Source: Rhytidiadelphus loreus (taxonomy: Eukaryota; Streptophyta; Bryopsida; Hypnales; Hylocomiaceae). Taken from it: a stretch of DNA of 64,000 nt. This document shows, in pieces, positions 13,634 to 24,885 of this stretch (position 1 is the stretch's first letter; each line of letters opens with the position of its first letter). The position numbers were made by a program, and so were the translations under genes. The notes under the pieces are model-generated. The model was given only the letters and a program-made list of their open reading frames with translations. It searched no databases and was not told the origin of the DNA. The stretch lies in assembly GCA_947034895.1 (NCBI GenBank), contig OX344761.1:68261839-68325838 (forward strand), read 5' to 3'.

Positions 13634-13725
13634 GAACTTATTTACATATCCCATATTCTTTGTGCTACCTCCTACCACCCGGTGAGTATATAATAAGTTG
13701 CCTTTTCAACTCATACCACAAATCA
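13634..13725 (+). promoter_or_regulatory. Repeated promoter-like block
   Basis: A block of TTTACATATCCCATAT, then CTACCTCCTACCACCC, then a TATA-like GAGTATATAATAAG, then CTTTTCAACTCATACC. It recurs in copy B near 43,465-43,556, as expected, and independently, more diverged, at 28,166-28,260. The spacing of a TATA-like box after a conserved upstream block suggests a promoter carried by a repeat. No transcript can be assigned. Confidence 0.35.
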
Positions 13726-14553
13726 TGTATGAATGGCTTTTGAAGCAAAGGAAAATAGATGTGGTGGCATGCCACATCAATATGGGCCTATTTCAAATGA
13801 ATGATTTTTAAAATGTTTTTTTAAAGAAGGACAAAGCCCAAACAATTTTTTTCAAAGTTTTACAAGAACAACATTCTGTGAAACAATTGGAACAACATTT
13901 TTTGAAGTTCTCATAGGACTTGTAAAAAAATTGATAACACTTAAAACAAATAAAGTGTTCATTCATCTTTCTATGGGTCTTGCACAAAATGGACACTTTA
14001 TTTGTTTGAGTGTTTGAGTGTTTTTTTACTTGTGAACTTCACTACACACAATACTTTAGCATAAATACCGAACAAGGGATTGAAATGTCACTTTTGAAAA
14101 GTAACTTGCCATTTTGGAATGAAATCATCATGTACTATATGGAATTGTAAACTTTGAGTTTGGCAAAGTGTGACATTCTTCACTATGAGTACACTAGGGA
14201 ATTCTTCCAAGCTCCAAATGAAGCACAATTAGGGTTGCAACTCTAGTCCATCCATAATTGGCAAGACTAATAAATGGAAGACTCTGAATTCGATGGTGGC
14301 CAATGAGGGCGGGGTTAAAGATGCCACTATATGCATCTGGCACACAACCCACTTCATAAAAACTCAACAACCAAAGTTGCTCTCAATACGACTAATCGAG
14401 TGGCTATAGAGTGGCATAAATTTAACAAGCTTACCTCACTGCGATGTAATCTTTCACGGATCCACCTGACTTTGCCACTCCAACTTTACGACAATCCTCG
14501 CCACCGTGCCTTCAGTAGCAACAATCTTGATGAGCTGCATGAGAGGCGTCCCG

Positions 14554-14556
14554 CCA
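14554..14556. other. Empty target site of the CACTA element (CCA)
   Basis: In copy A the sequence reads CCCGCCAATGAGCTGC without interruption. In copy B the same sequence is split by 16.2 kb, with CCA present on both sides of the insert. Confidence 0.95.
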
Positions 14557-15656
14557 ATGAGCTGCAGAAGCAATAGCATTCCAACCATTCGATTCACCAA
14601 ATTCATGGTAAATACAATGAAAGCACCAAATCAACAAATGCAAATACAGAAACAAAGCGATATTCAAAACAACATGCAACTTCAAGTAAAGGAATACCCG
14701 GTTCATGCAGATTCTAGTAATTATCCTGGCTAAAAACACAACACACTGCGATCCACACAACATACGTAATTCCCTGTAGGGGGACACTATTTTCAATTGT
14801 TGTGTTCCATGTTGTGGGATTTTGCCACAACTAGAGAGCAAATCATGGTCTTTAATTTTTTCAAAGGGCCGGTGTGATTTACAAGTCTAATTGTCCAATC
14901 ATTAACTAAGTTATCAAAATGCAAAGACTGAGGAGTAGAAAATCGTAAACCAATGCTACGAGGTGCACGTGCTCAGAACTCCGTAAGATATGTCCTTGAG
15001 GTTTGTCCTCCATTGACAAGCTCCTCACAACAACCATAGCTAGTTGCAGCAGCAAGGCTAGAGAATGGCAATTGATCATTGCCAAGGGTAGGAATGCAAA
15101 AACAAAAAAACGCCAAGCATCAAAAGAAATTGGAGCCAAAAGCAGTGTCGATCCAGATTTTGTCGCAATTTCGACCTGTTTGCTGTCAATTGCCTCATGA
15201 CGTCTACATGCCTGGATGTGCTCTTAGTCGGACCTCTTGAGGAGTACCAAACATGGGAGAAACTCCAGAAGAATCTAGATTTTATTGGTCACTTTGCCTC
15301 GTTGACAAACTAAAAGCCACCCCACAATTCGAGTTCAATGTTTCAAATAGTTTTTGGCAAGTCGGAAACATGCCTCACTCCCCCGCTCTTCACGAGCCTC
15401 CCCAAAATTTCAGCTAACAATTTTGATTCTTCTCTTACAGGTTGTTGCACACTTACACATAGATTTCCAAATTTCTTAGACTTTTATGCAAGGTGTGGGC
15501 GGATTCTCGGTGCATGGAAGTCCGCCCCTTACCCTTCCTCTAACAAACTCTCACCCAAAAACATCAGAACGAGTGCACGATAAACAGTTCCACAGAAAAC
15601 ATGATTGAGGTTTATACAACTGAAAATCACCAGCAGTATATATGCCAGTGATCCAA

Positions 15657-15663
15657 TTTTATT
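15657..15663 (-). promoter_or_regulatory. Candidate poly(A) signal AATAAAA
   Basis: On the minus strand AATAAAA lies about 115 nt past the SPH stop codon. The same signal is conserved at 61,714-61,720 in copy B. Confidence 0.45.
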
Positions 15664-15775
15664 AATTACCAACCACTAATCTAATTAATACTCCATACTC
15701 ATATGGCTCGTTAGTACCAATTACTGAAATATGAAGTGGAATTCATTCCTTCATTCGATGTCGTCCTAGCTACTT

Positions 15776-16213
15776 CTAGTCGTACACTTTGGTCCCCAGC
15801 GCCTGCCCTCCGTTTTCGGACCGATAAAAGCCATCCGACTTCACCACCCACATGCACTGCCTGCACGGCCTCGGCTGCTTCCCCCAAAACCCGATGTCCT
15901 GAAACATCCTGAAGCTCTGCGACCGCGACCCCGACACGAAGTCGCACCAGAACAGCGTGGTGCCCAGCATGTTGGCCTCGAAGCCCCACCCGAACCAATG
16001 GCCGGGCTGCAAAAGCTTCACGCCCAGGTTGTTGTCGTGCGACTGGCAGTGGAGCTGCAGGGGTGCGTTCGGGAGCGCATTCAAGATGTTCACGGACATG
16101 TGTTGACGGTGGAAACGAAGCGCTGAGGAGGGGATGGGGGCGGATGTCGACAACAGGATCAATAGTAACAGATCGACGGGACTGGCCGCACGAGGAGGCC
16201 TGAATGTCGCCAT
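15776..16213 (-). CDS. S-protein homologue (plant self-incompatibility S1 family), secreted; copy A
   Basis: The product is predicted to be a small secreted protein of 145 residues. Residues 1-32 form a signal peptide, with a Leu-rich core and an Ala/Ser-rich cleavage region. The mature part matches the S1/SPH family in pattern: VNILNALPNAPLQLHC, then DNNLG, a W-F-W-F aromatic run, TLFWC, a C-x-x-C pair, and a terminal VVKSDGFY. Four cysteines (C56, C90, C117, C120) fit the two disulphides usual for the family. Known members are secreted; poppy PrsS is a pollen-recognition ligand, but most SPH proteins have no assigned role. I chose the Met at 16,213 over an upstream in-frame Met at 16,249 because it starts the signal peptide and has a good context (ACATGGC). 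The coding region is much more GC-rich than its surroundings. The overlapping 215-codon frame (15,711-16,358) is a shadow. Confidence 0.85.
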   Translation of the reverse strand: MATFRPPRAASPVDLLLLILLSTSAPIPSSALRFHRQHMSVNILNALPNAPLQLHCQSHDNNLGVKLLQPGHWFGWGFEANMLGTTLFWCDFVSGSRSQSFRMFQDIGFWGKQPRPCRQCMWVVKSDGFYRSENGGQALGTKVYD

Positions 16214-18000
16214 GTCGACCGACGATCGATCGAACTGACCGGGTTGCAATCTCGAAGTATAGAGTTAGTCGATCGGTTTCAATCTGCCATGCACAACATT
16301 TAACACAATAGCCGTCAATTGATTCGTTAATTTGTGTGATTGTGACATTCATCTGCAAAACTCAAAAAGCCCGAAAAACCGCACGCCCTGATCGGAAAGG
16401 GCCGAACTCATGAAATCCGCCGTATGCACGAAATATTGACATGACGTTCGAGGGATATATGAATGCAAGTCATTCTACTATAACAAGAAGCTTGATCAGT
16501 AGTAGTTGCATTACATCATCAATTATTGTTTCATTGCAATGGATTTGAGCAACGGTTCCGTACTTCGCTAAAAACGTACGCATTGTGCGGCTAGTCTACT
16601 GAGTGCGAATCTTTTGCAAAAGTTGCCTGTGCGCAAATTTGTTGCAAAAGTACGTCTTCGACACGGAACCAACTGAGACAAAAACTATTGCAATCATCTC
16701 AAACAGTTGCAAATAGATCATTGTGCTATACTAAACCATGCGAATTTTTCTATAGATTTCTAACACACGGTCATTCCAAAGTTAGTATGAAAACAATTGC
16801 AATATTAGCCTCCAATTCTGTACTAGTGACGTTGGCAAAACTTAGAAAACATGAGCATTGACTGTGGAACCAGTGCCAAAACAAGCGCAACCCCAGGGAG
16901 ATTATTGACTCCAAATGGTTCGTTCCCGGATTGATTGCCTCTCCCGGATTACAGTTTGGCAGCAAGGAAAATTTGTGCCACTGGTTTTCCTGTGACGATT
17001 TTGCCTGCGTGGATCTTCCGTTCTTAGTGCAAATTAGATAATATATTTGGAAAGGTTCTGACATTCCCGTAATGGAAACAATGGCTAAAAGTGAGTTGCA
17101 AAGGCTCTAGCTAGTTTTCAGGCAATGTAACGTAATCCTTAATATCAAGCAATGTAAAAGCCATTGCAACGAAAAGCAGGAAAAAGCATCAGGGCACGGA
17201 AACTAATTGGCACATGTTCTATTGCTCTACGATACACAAATAATCAAGCGTTTTTTGCAGAGTCGATTAGTTAAACTTCTGCTATGTCGATCAGTGCAAC
17301 GGGGAGAGATAAAGCAGACGGGAAATCATTGCAAATCTAAGCCATTGCTTGCACGTAAATAAATGCATAATAAAGCAGAGAAAAAGTTCATGAAGCATCA
17401 TGCGCCTAACAATTGCTTATTATCGTTACAGAATCACAATAGCAATGAGTACACCATTGAAAATTTAGAAAGTTGATTACAAATGCCCCTTCTGGTCGCT
17501 GAATAAATTGGATTCCCATGTACAAGCCAATTCAAAGCAATGCCTCCAACAATAATTAAAAAGCAGGAGCTCGCATTACCGCTATCATAAGAATTACCGA
17601 AGCCAGGCCGGTGGTAGCGCTCGTCCCGCACTCTCGATCACTCAGAGTTTTGCTGTGAGTTGCGCGGACATTAAGTAGAGTTCGATCAGGCTCCACTAGC
17701 GAGGCATTCTTTTCGAGAATAATTTTTGGATGATGCCGAGGTCCAGATGTGGTTATGGATCATTATGATGCCCAACTGCCGAGGCATCATTCTGAATTGA
17801 AACTCACGTCTTGACATTTTGTAAAGCACTCTGAATCCAGCTTGATAATATATAATTACAACTCAATCGATGGACAGAGACTGCTTGGAGCTCTTGGAAT
17901 AGCATATGCTTCTCAAGAACGAAACCAACAATTAGCAGAAGAAGATAGAGTTCAAGTGTGGCAAAATCGGGGAAGGATTGTTGTGCAGATGTTGAGGAGG

Positions 18001-20503
18001 CCTCAGTTTGTAAATCAGTCACAATCACGACTAGCCATGAACTTCAACTGGTGGTGTGCATATTCGTACGTGATTCTGGATGCAGGATTCAGTTGGTTGT
18101 TCGTGGTAGAGTTGTGGTGAGGAATCTCTGGAATATTCTATTCCTCGATGCTTCAATCTTGTTCTCGTCGTGTCGTTGGTTACGCAAAGCCTGATTAGGT
18201 CACTCTATCTTGGGTTAAAAAATCAGCGTTTCCTCCATTAGAGAAATTTTGGACTTTCCACAGAGCTCCCAAGGTTTGACAAGGGCAACTATTTCCAGAG
18301 CCTTAAGGAGCTAGTAACTGAAAAAAACAAATCTCTGAAAGAAAAAAGATTCACCTTGTTGGGAATGAAAGAGAGTATGTCTCAATTTCCTATTCTCTTT
18401 AGAATATAAAATTATAATGGCCACAGCCCTCCTCCATTGAAGTACTCATCTCATATACCAATTTTTTGACAATTGGCAATACAATGATGAGCAAAATTAG
18501 GGGAACAGTTTCTGCGTAAGTAAAAAAAGAAAGTAATGTTAGGGTCCTTCTTGGGTACTTCTAAACAATCCTCTAGAGTGTCAAAATTTTCTCTAATACT
18601 TATTTCACAAGGGATTTGCAACATCACCTATTGTAAAGAACACTTGTACTATTCCTAGTCACTAATTGTACAACAAAAAAAAAATTGCTTGTTTATGGCT
18701 ATAGCTTTTGTTTTAATCCACTAAAGGATCCCCAAAGGTAGATAAGATGTACCATTATACACATTTTTATATTTATCAAAAATCATTTATTAGTTTTAAA
18801 AATATCCTAAACTAAATGTCAATATATCACCCTAAGAAGGTTTTTAGTACTATTTTATATCCAAAAGTGTAAATTGGAAGGTAAAAACTAGAATTTGAGG
18901 TCATCTGCAAGGATACTATACATTATTAAATGGTTTCCTAAAAATATTAATTTCTCCATCTTGCATACATGTTCAAAGTATACTAGCTTTGTACGTATCA
19001 ATACATAGATTGTCCAATTTTTTATTTATGAAGATGTATCTAATTGATTAAAATCCCCTTTATTCCTTTAGGTTGAAAATAATGGTCATACAATTTAGTT
19101 TAGTTTTTTTTCAATTTTTTTCTATTTACTAAAAATGCAAAGATGCAAATATTTGGTATCTTGAAATTTTCTATTTTTCTATTTTGTGCACAAAGTTTAG
19201 AGTTTTCTTTTTAGGCTTGGATGATTTGGAATACATTATTTTTAGTGTTATACTAATTTTCAATATTTTTTTTACTTAATTTCTAAATGATTTGGACTAT
19301 ATTTTCACCAAAACTACTCCAAAACCGTCATTTCTAGGATAAGTACCAAATTTTAGAAAAAATTAATTTTTAGATGCATGTAACCATAAGATCCTGTAGT
19401 ATGCTAGTTTGAAAAGATGTAGAAAAAATTTCAAAAAATTTCAATGTGTAGATTGCAAGACATTAGTGTTTGAAGTGAAAAAAATCCTTTTTTTGGCCTT
19501 GTGAAAAAATGGGTAGCTGCACTTCACAACGTCACATTTGTATGAAAAAATGTCCAAAATGGTCTTTGGATTACTTCTTCATAGGAAGTTGGCTACATGC
19601 TTGAAAATTTTCAAATCATTTGGAATTATACAACACATAGGAAAAAAATAATAAGTAGAAAGAAGTAGAAAATGATTCAAAATACTAAATTGTTAACAAT
19701 TTATTCATGGAATTGAAAAATCTCAATTCCAATGGTTGTTATGTTGTAATAAACAACCTACAGCTAGAATTTTATTTTTTCCAAAAATATTGAAAATTGA
19801 GTTAAATAAAGGACTTCAAAGTTTGTCGTAGAGTAGGATACTATATTTTTACATGCAAACTATCCCAAACTAAAGCTCCTCATAACTTTCATCTTATTAA
19901 TCAAAATGGAATGATTCAAAGATTTCCACGTATATATAAATCTAGAGAACCAATTTTGAATTTTTATTTATTTTTAAAGTCATTTTTAAAGAAGTTTCTT
20001 TTGTTGCCCAGGTTGCCTACTAAGCAATGAAAACTACATATCATATGATAAATCATAAAATATTTAGTAAAAAGTTATGAAATTTTTTGGGCCTTAAAGC
20101 TATTCCTTGGGCACATGTTGTGTGAAAATTTCAAAGAAAAAGAATACAAACTCCATTTGTAGTGAATTGCCCAAAATCGCTATGTTGTCAAAAAAATGCA
20201 ATTTGTGCATTCAAGGGTTAAAAAGAATGTGCTTTTAGATTTTTTTTTTCCCAAAACACACAATAGACAAAATGTAACAAATGATACAAGTGTTTCTTAT
20301 AAGTGCCCACATCTAATATATTAAGTGCACAATGTCACAACCCACTATATTTATCCATATGATTTATGCAAATAATCACAATCTTATGCTTATGATTTCT
20401 TATTCAAGGTTTAGAAATACTATTGCATTTTTAATCCAATTCAATTAAACTAAAGAAATTTTTACTTTTTCTTATGCAATGGATTGTTGTCATTAGAAAG
20501 GAA
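18001..20503. other. Gene desert, AT-rich
   Basis: I see no coding signal. Part of 19,795-19,960 matches 24,110-24,240 in inverted orientation (shared TCAAAATGGAATGATTCAAAG on this strand), which indicates another dispersed repeat. Confidence 0.5.
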
Positions 20504-20790
20504 TTGAGGCCTCTGGGAGACCTTCCGGCCATGGTTCCCCATGCTGCGAACCATGGCCGGACAGTCTGATTAAAAATAAAATTAAAAATAATAAAAAATT
20601 AAAAATATATATTCTAATTTTTAAATGTTATTTTATTTTATTTTATTTTTAAATATTAAAAAAAAAATTTAATTAATTCATTACTGCAGTCCGACTTGGC
20701 AATCTCTGAGCCAGGTCGGACTACTGGTTCTCTGACGTTCCCACAGTCCGGGAACGTCGGAGAACTCGAGGTCTCCCAATGGCTCCAAAA
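20504..20790. repeat. MITE-like element with three stem-loops
   Basis: The segment is bounded by inverted TGGGAGACCT-type ends (CTGGGAGACCT near 20,514 and AGGTCTCCCA near 20,769). It contains three hairpins around a very AT-rich core. Arms are 13 bp and perfect (20,525-20,537 with 20,548-20,560), 12 bp with one mismatch (20,689-20,700 with 20,710-20,721) and 16 bp with one mismatch (20,727-20,742 with 20,750-20,765). No target duplication is clear. It carries no coding capacity. Confidence 0.65.
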
Positions 20791-21950
20791 CTCTTCTAAT
20801 GTGGAAAGCTTGCAATGGTTGTACATACTACTAGCTCAAGTCAATTTCATTGAGTTAGGAGAATTTCATGACTTTGGCACTTTTCAAGGCATATGGTTTG
20901 AATTATAAGCCTACAATGGTAATCCTAGTTTTGAGAGCTTTGGCATTACAGAAAATCTGAATTGTGAAGAAGGTTGTTACAAAACTGTTTGATTTTTGTC
21001 TGCTATGCAAATACAGGGAAATAAAATTATTTTTATTTTTATTTTTTAATATTTATTTTTGAAAAAATAAATAAATTGAAACACTAATCTAATATGGCGT
21101 TGATATGGCTCTAGTAGTGCCCCATCATATTTGTTTTAAATAAGTTTTTTATTTTATATTTTTGATGTAATTGCATTGCTACTTAAAAAACTCACATACC
21201 CACTACTGACCTAAAAATTTTCCTAATGGCAGATGAATGTCATAATATAATAAAATTGGTGATATTTTGTTGAGTCTCAAGGCATTAGGACAAAAGTAAA
21301 CAATAGAGGATTTAGATCTATTTTACTCTAATCAAAAAGAAGATTTATAGTATTTTCATATAAGGTTGTTATCACATAATTGAAATTTATGATAATTTTC
21401 TTGTCTCACTTCCACTTGTTGTGGCTTAGAGCACTCTATATATGCAATTTGAATTATATTTATATATGTATGAAATCTTATCTAGGAAAAGTTATTGTTA
21501 TTAGATAAATTTGTGACCACTTGAATTTGAAGGGTATTTAAACAAGGATAATTATTTTCAAATGTTTTATTTCTGGTCCCCTTATATTTCATACTTTTTT
21601 AATTAGATGTATTTTTCGAGGGATTTAGGTAGATTAAATATTTCTTTGTTCTTTTTTTAGAGCCCTATAAGATTTACAAATACCTTTTTTTTGGAGGTGA
21701 TTGAATTACTTATAATATTTTTTTCTCAAAAGTGGATGGATGGTTTAGCTTGTGATTTATTTTTCTATGATACATGAACTTATATGCATGATCAACATGT
21801 ACAAACTTCTAACTATATATGCACAATCTATAACTTACATGTATCCATACCAATAATGACTACAGAAGAACAATTGAGAATTGATTCAACACACTTTAAA
21901 ATCATTTGCAGATTCACCACAAATATAGGGATACCACAAGAATCCATACT
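20791..21950. other. No recognisable gene
   Basis: AT-rich sequence without a supportable frame or structured repeat. Confidence 0.5.
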
Positions 21951-22546
21951 TTAACCCCTAAAGTCCCATTGTCCCTATAGGGGACAAAATGGATTTTGGG
22001 TAGACTCCTAAGATCTCAATTTTTACTTAAACTTCTTGAAACTTTCTCATAAGATAGATAAACTTATGAGCTTTCTAGGAATATAATTTCTATTCCAGTC
22101 GATGCTTGGGAGCAAAAGTTATGCCACAATAACCTCAAAATGGGGGAGGTTGGGCAGCAAAAAAAATCCAAATAAAATCCAAATAAAATCCAAATAAAAA
22201 CTTTAATATTTTTTTTTTGTAGATTATATTTTCTTCTAAATGGGAAGCTTTTATTCATTCCATTTGGATTAGTGATGTGAAAGTTATGGAGTTTTATATT
22301 TTGTGGGCAATCATAGCAACCTCTTGAAAGAATTTTTTTTCTTCCTTTTTGAATGCTAATATCTTTCAATCTATACGGTCAAACATCACAAAAATTTTAC
22401 CACGTGATCTAAGACAAGTTTAGAATAAGATCCTCTGGTTAGATTTTTTTAAATATTTAAAATTTTTATTTCATAGGTGAACGTAGCAAAAGTGGTAGTT
22501 TTGAGTGATTTTGGTAGAAAAATGGCCTTGGGACTTTATAGGTTAA
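21951..22546. mobile_element. TTAA-flanked MITE, piggyBac-like ends (copy 1)
   Basis: The 596-bp element reads TTAA-CCCCTAAAGTCCC at the left and GGGACTTTATAGG-TTAA at the right. The ends are inverted repeats of each other, and TTAA occurs on both sides. TTAA duplication with CCC...GGG ends is the hallmark of piggyBac-type transposition. There is no coding capacity, so it would need a transposase from elsewhere. Its internal sequence is shared with 28,880-29,102 and, inverted, with 29,660-30,548. Confidence 0.7.
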
Positions 22547-24790
22547 GTTGGGTTGTCTGTTTGTTTGTTATAGTGAGAGCTCTTGGACTGTGCGTCCTTT
22601 GGTCACATTCTTGGTAGCATTTGAAAGTTCTATGCAAGGAGGGGTGCATGGGCTTTCTTTCGTGGCGTTCCTACAGATTGAAAGTTATTGAATTTCGAAG
22701 TTTTTATGAGTTAAAAATTAGAAAATTATTTTTACTTTATTTTTATTATATTGTAGTAATGGCACAAGGCACACTAGTAATGTGTGAAATCTATAGACAT
22801 GAAGACAAAGAAGTCACAAACAATAGAAATTATGGTCAGACTAAGGGTTTAGGGTGCATTTAGTTCCTAGATACTATTGAACAAATACATGTACCAAAAA
22901 TGCAAAGAACAATACATTTGAGCTACATTGCTAATTCTACAAGCACTTGCCACAATGTTAAAAATGACAACCACTCTTTATAATTGGCCCTACAATACAA
23001 TTTTAAGATTATAACATACAACCATCAATTTTAAGATCAAACCACGTGAACAAGAAAGAAACATATCATTCAACCACAATGAGAATATTCAACTACAATC
23101 TAAGTTTCAAAAGTAAAAAACCACAATTGTCAATATGGCTTTCAATCGATACTAAAATGTAATATAGCTCACACTTCCATTACTTCAATGTTCTAAAACA
23201 ATATTCTAAAATGGGGAATTCAAAACTATTCATGGATTGAAGGGAGACAACAAAAAACAAGATTATCAAGATTTACAAAAATGGCTTTCAAGGTTTCAAG
23301 GTTTAGGGTTCAACATTTCTAAAAATTTGCACTACAATTTTCTCCTACTCTTTGCAAAAATGGTAGAGACCAAAAACCACCCAAGCCACCTATTTATGTC
23401 CAACTCAACATCAACAAAGAATGTTGTTGAAAGGTCAAACATAAGCTGGTTATACAAAAATTGTCACACTTTAAACATGACAAGGAAATGGAGTCATCGA
23501 CAGCTGCATAATCGAGGAGGGTTGTAACACTCAAATGATGCAGCAACAATAGTGTGGCATAAATAGCATTTCCATGCACCCTTACTACTTGACTAAACAC
23601 CTTTCTATCCCTCAAAATTGATAGTATTGTGAAAACTCATGTAACAAGACCAATATTGCAGACACAATCGTTGTATCCTACACTCAATGCTTCCTCAAGA
23701 AGCCACCTACTAACAATCTTGCAAATCAAATACCTAGTAATTCAAATTTCATCCCTACTATACTCAATGACTCATTTATGAACATGAAGTGCATTCAAGA
23801 GCAAGCTCTAGAATCACCGGAAATCAACTTCATGATACTAGCTATCTTCAACTTAACCCGGACTAAAGGATCAACATGCATTTTTTGGCAACATATAAAT
23901 TTTGGATAGATATGTGATTGGAGATTTGCATATTTTAGGCTGAAATTTTAATAGAAGGTGGGGACAAGGAATATCTTTCATATGCACTAAATTTCATGAC
24001 ATTTGGAAATATGAGTCCAAAGTTATGACCTAATACGTTATTTTTTTTCATAAACAGGTAGTCTTGGCAGATTAAAAATATCATTAATAAAAAACATAAA
24101 TTTGAAATTAATTTCGTAGAGTTATATGTACGTGAAAAGCTTTGAATCATTCCATTTTGATCAATAAGTCAAAAGTTACGAAGAGTCTTAGTTTACGGGC
24201 AATTATAGATTCTCTACTTTGAAATAAACTTTGAAGTCCTTTATTTTGCTCTAGTATTCAAAAATCCTTTATTTTCTATAATCTTGTGCACTATTTTTGT
24301 CACTTTTGTTGGGGCGATCCCCAATGGTTTTCAAGCCTCCTCCTATATCATTATACGATCAATGTTGACGGAAGTTGTGGGTTTTTGACTCAAGCATTCA
24401 TATAAGGTAGGAATACCATAAATGGCACCCCCCCCCTCCTAATGGTACAATAGGGTGTTCTAAAACCAACAATAGCTAGCTTTGATGTTGATTTGAAAAG
24501 ATTCGATTTGCTAAAATTTGATTGGCTTAGACTTTATTAGGAACAAGTTCCAAGGGGAACCGTTTTAGGTGAAGATATTAGACAGGAATGGGGTCTGTAT
24601 GAGAAATCCACATTTATATTCAATAAAATATTCATTTTTGAAGATTTTTATTTTTTATTTTTTTCATTCTTCCTCATCTTTATTTGTGCACACATTGAGA
24701 TGAATTTCTCAATGAATTTCCTATATCTTATAAGCTAAAATGCTTATTTTAACCGTTTATGGTATTCCTACCTTAATACTGGTTTTGTCA

Positions 24791-24885
24791 GACATACTAA
24801 TAAAAACAACCACATCCATCTGCTTAAACATGGGCAGAGTCACTCTCCATCAGTCCAGAAAAAGCCAGCCACAATGCAGCCCATG
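24791..24885. repeat. Dispersed repeat, shared with 34,401-34,491
   Basis: ACATACTAATAAAAAC, CCACATCCATCTGCTT, ACATGGGCAGAG, GTCCAGAAAAAGCCAG and GCAGCCCATG occur in the same order at both places. Outside this block of about 95 bp the two sites differ. The origin is unknown. Confidence 0.75.

Larger units (their letters stand above)
11459..18000. repeat. Segmental duplication, copy A (uninterrupted)
   Basis: This segment matches 41,297-44,387 followed by 60,611-64,000 nearly base for base, with scattered substitutions that are mostly transitions and a few indels. It is the uninterrupted version, so it preserves the pre-insertion sequence of the CACTA target at 14,554-14,556. It contains the first SPH gene. 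The right boundary is uncertain because copy B runs off the window. Apart from SPH, frames inside it (11,551-11,829 minus; 12,331-12,648 minus; 16,771-17,064 minus; 17,434-17,631 minus) are not recognised, and several have different ends in copy B, which argues against coding. Confidence 0.9.

Noticed and set aside
15711..16358. 215-codon minus-strand frame overlapping SPH (and 61,768-62,406 in copy B)
   Set aside because: It is a GC-rich shadow in another frame of the SPH gene, with Arg/Ala/His-rich composition and no domain.
18715..20221. Possible further TTAA element (TTAATCCACTAAAGG ... TTCAAGGGTTAA)
   Set aside because: The two ends do not form a convincing inverted repeat, so the pairing could be chance.
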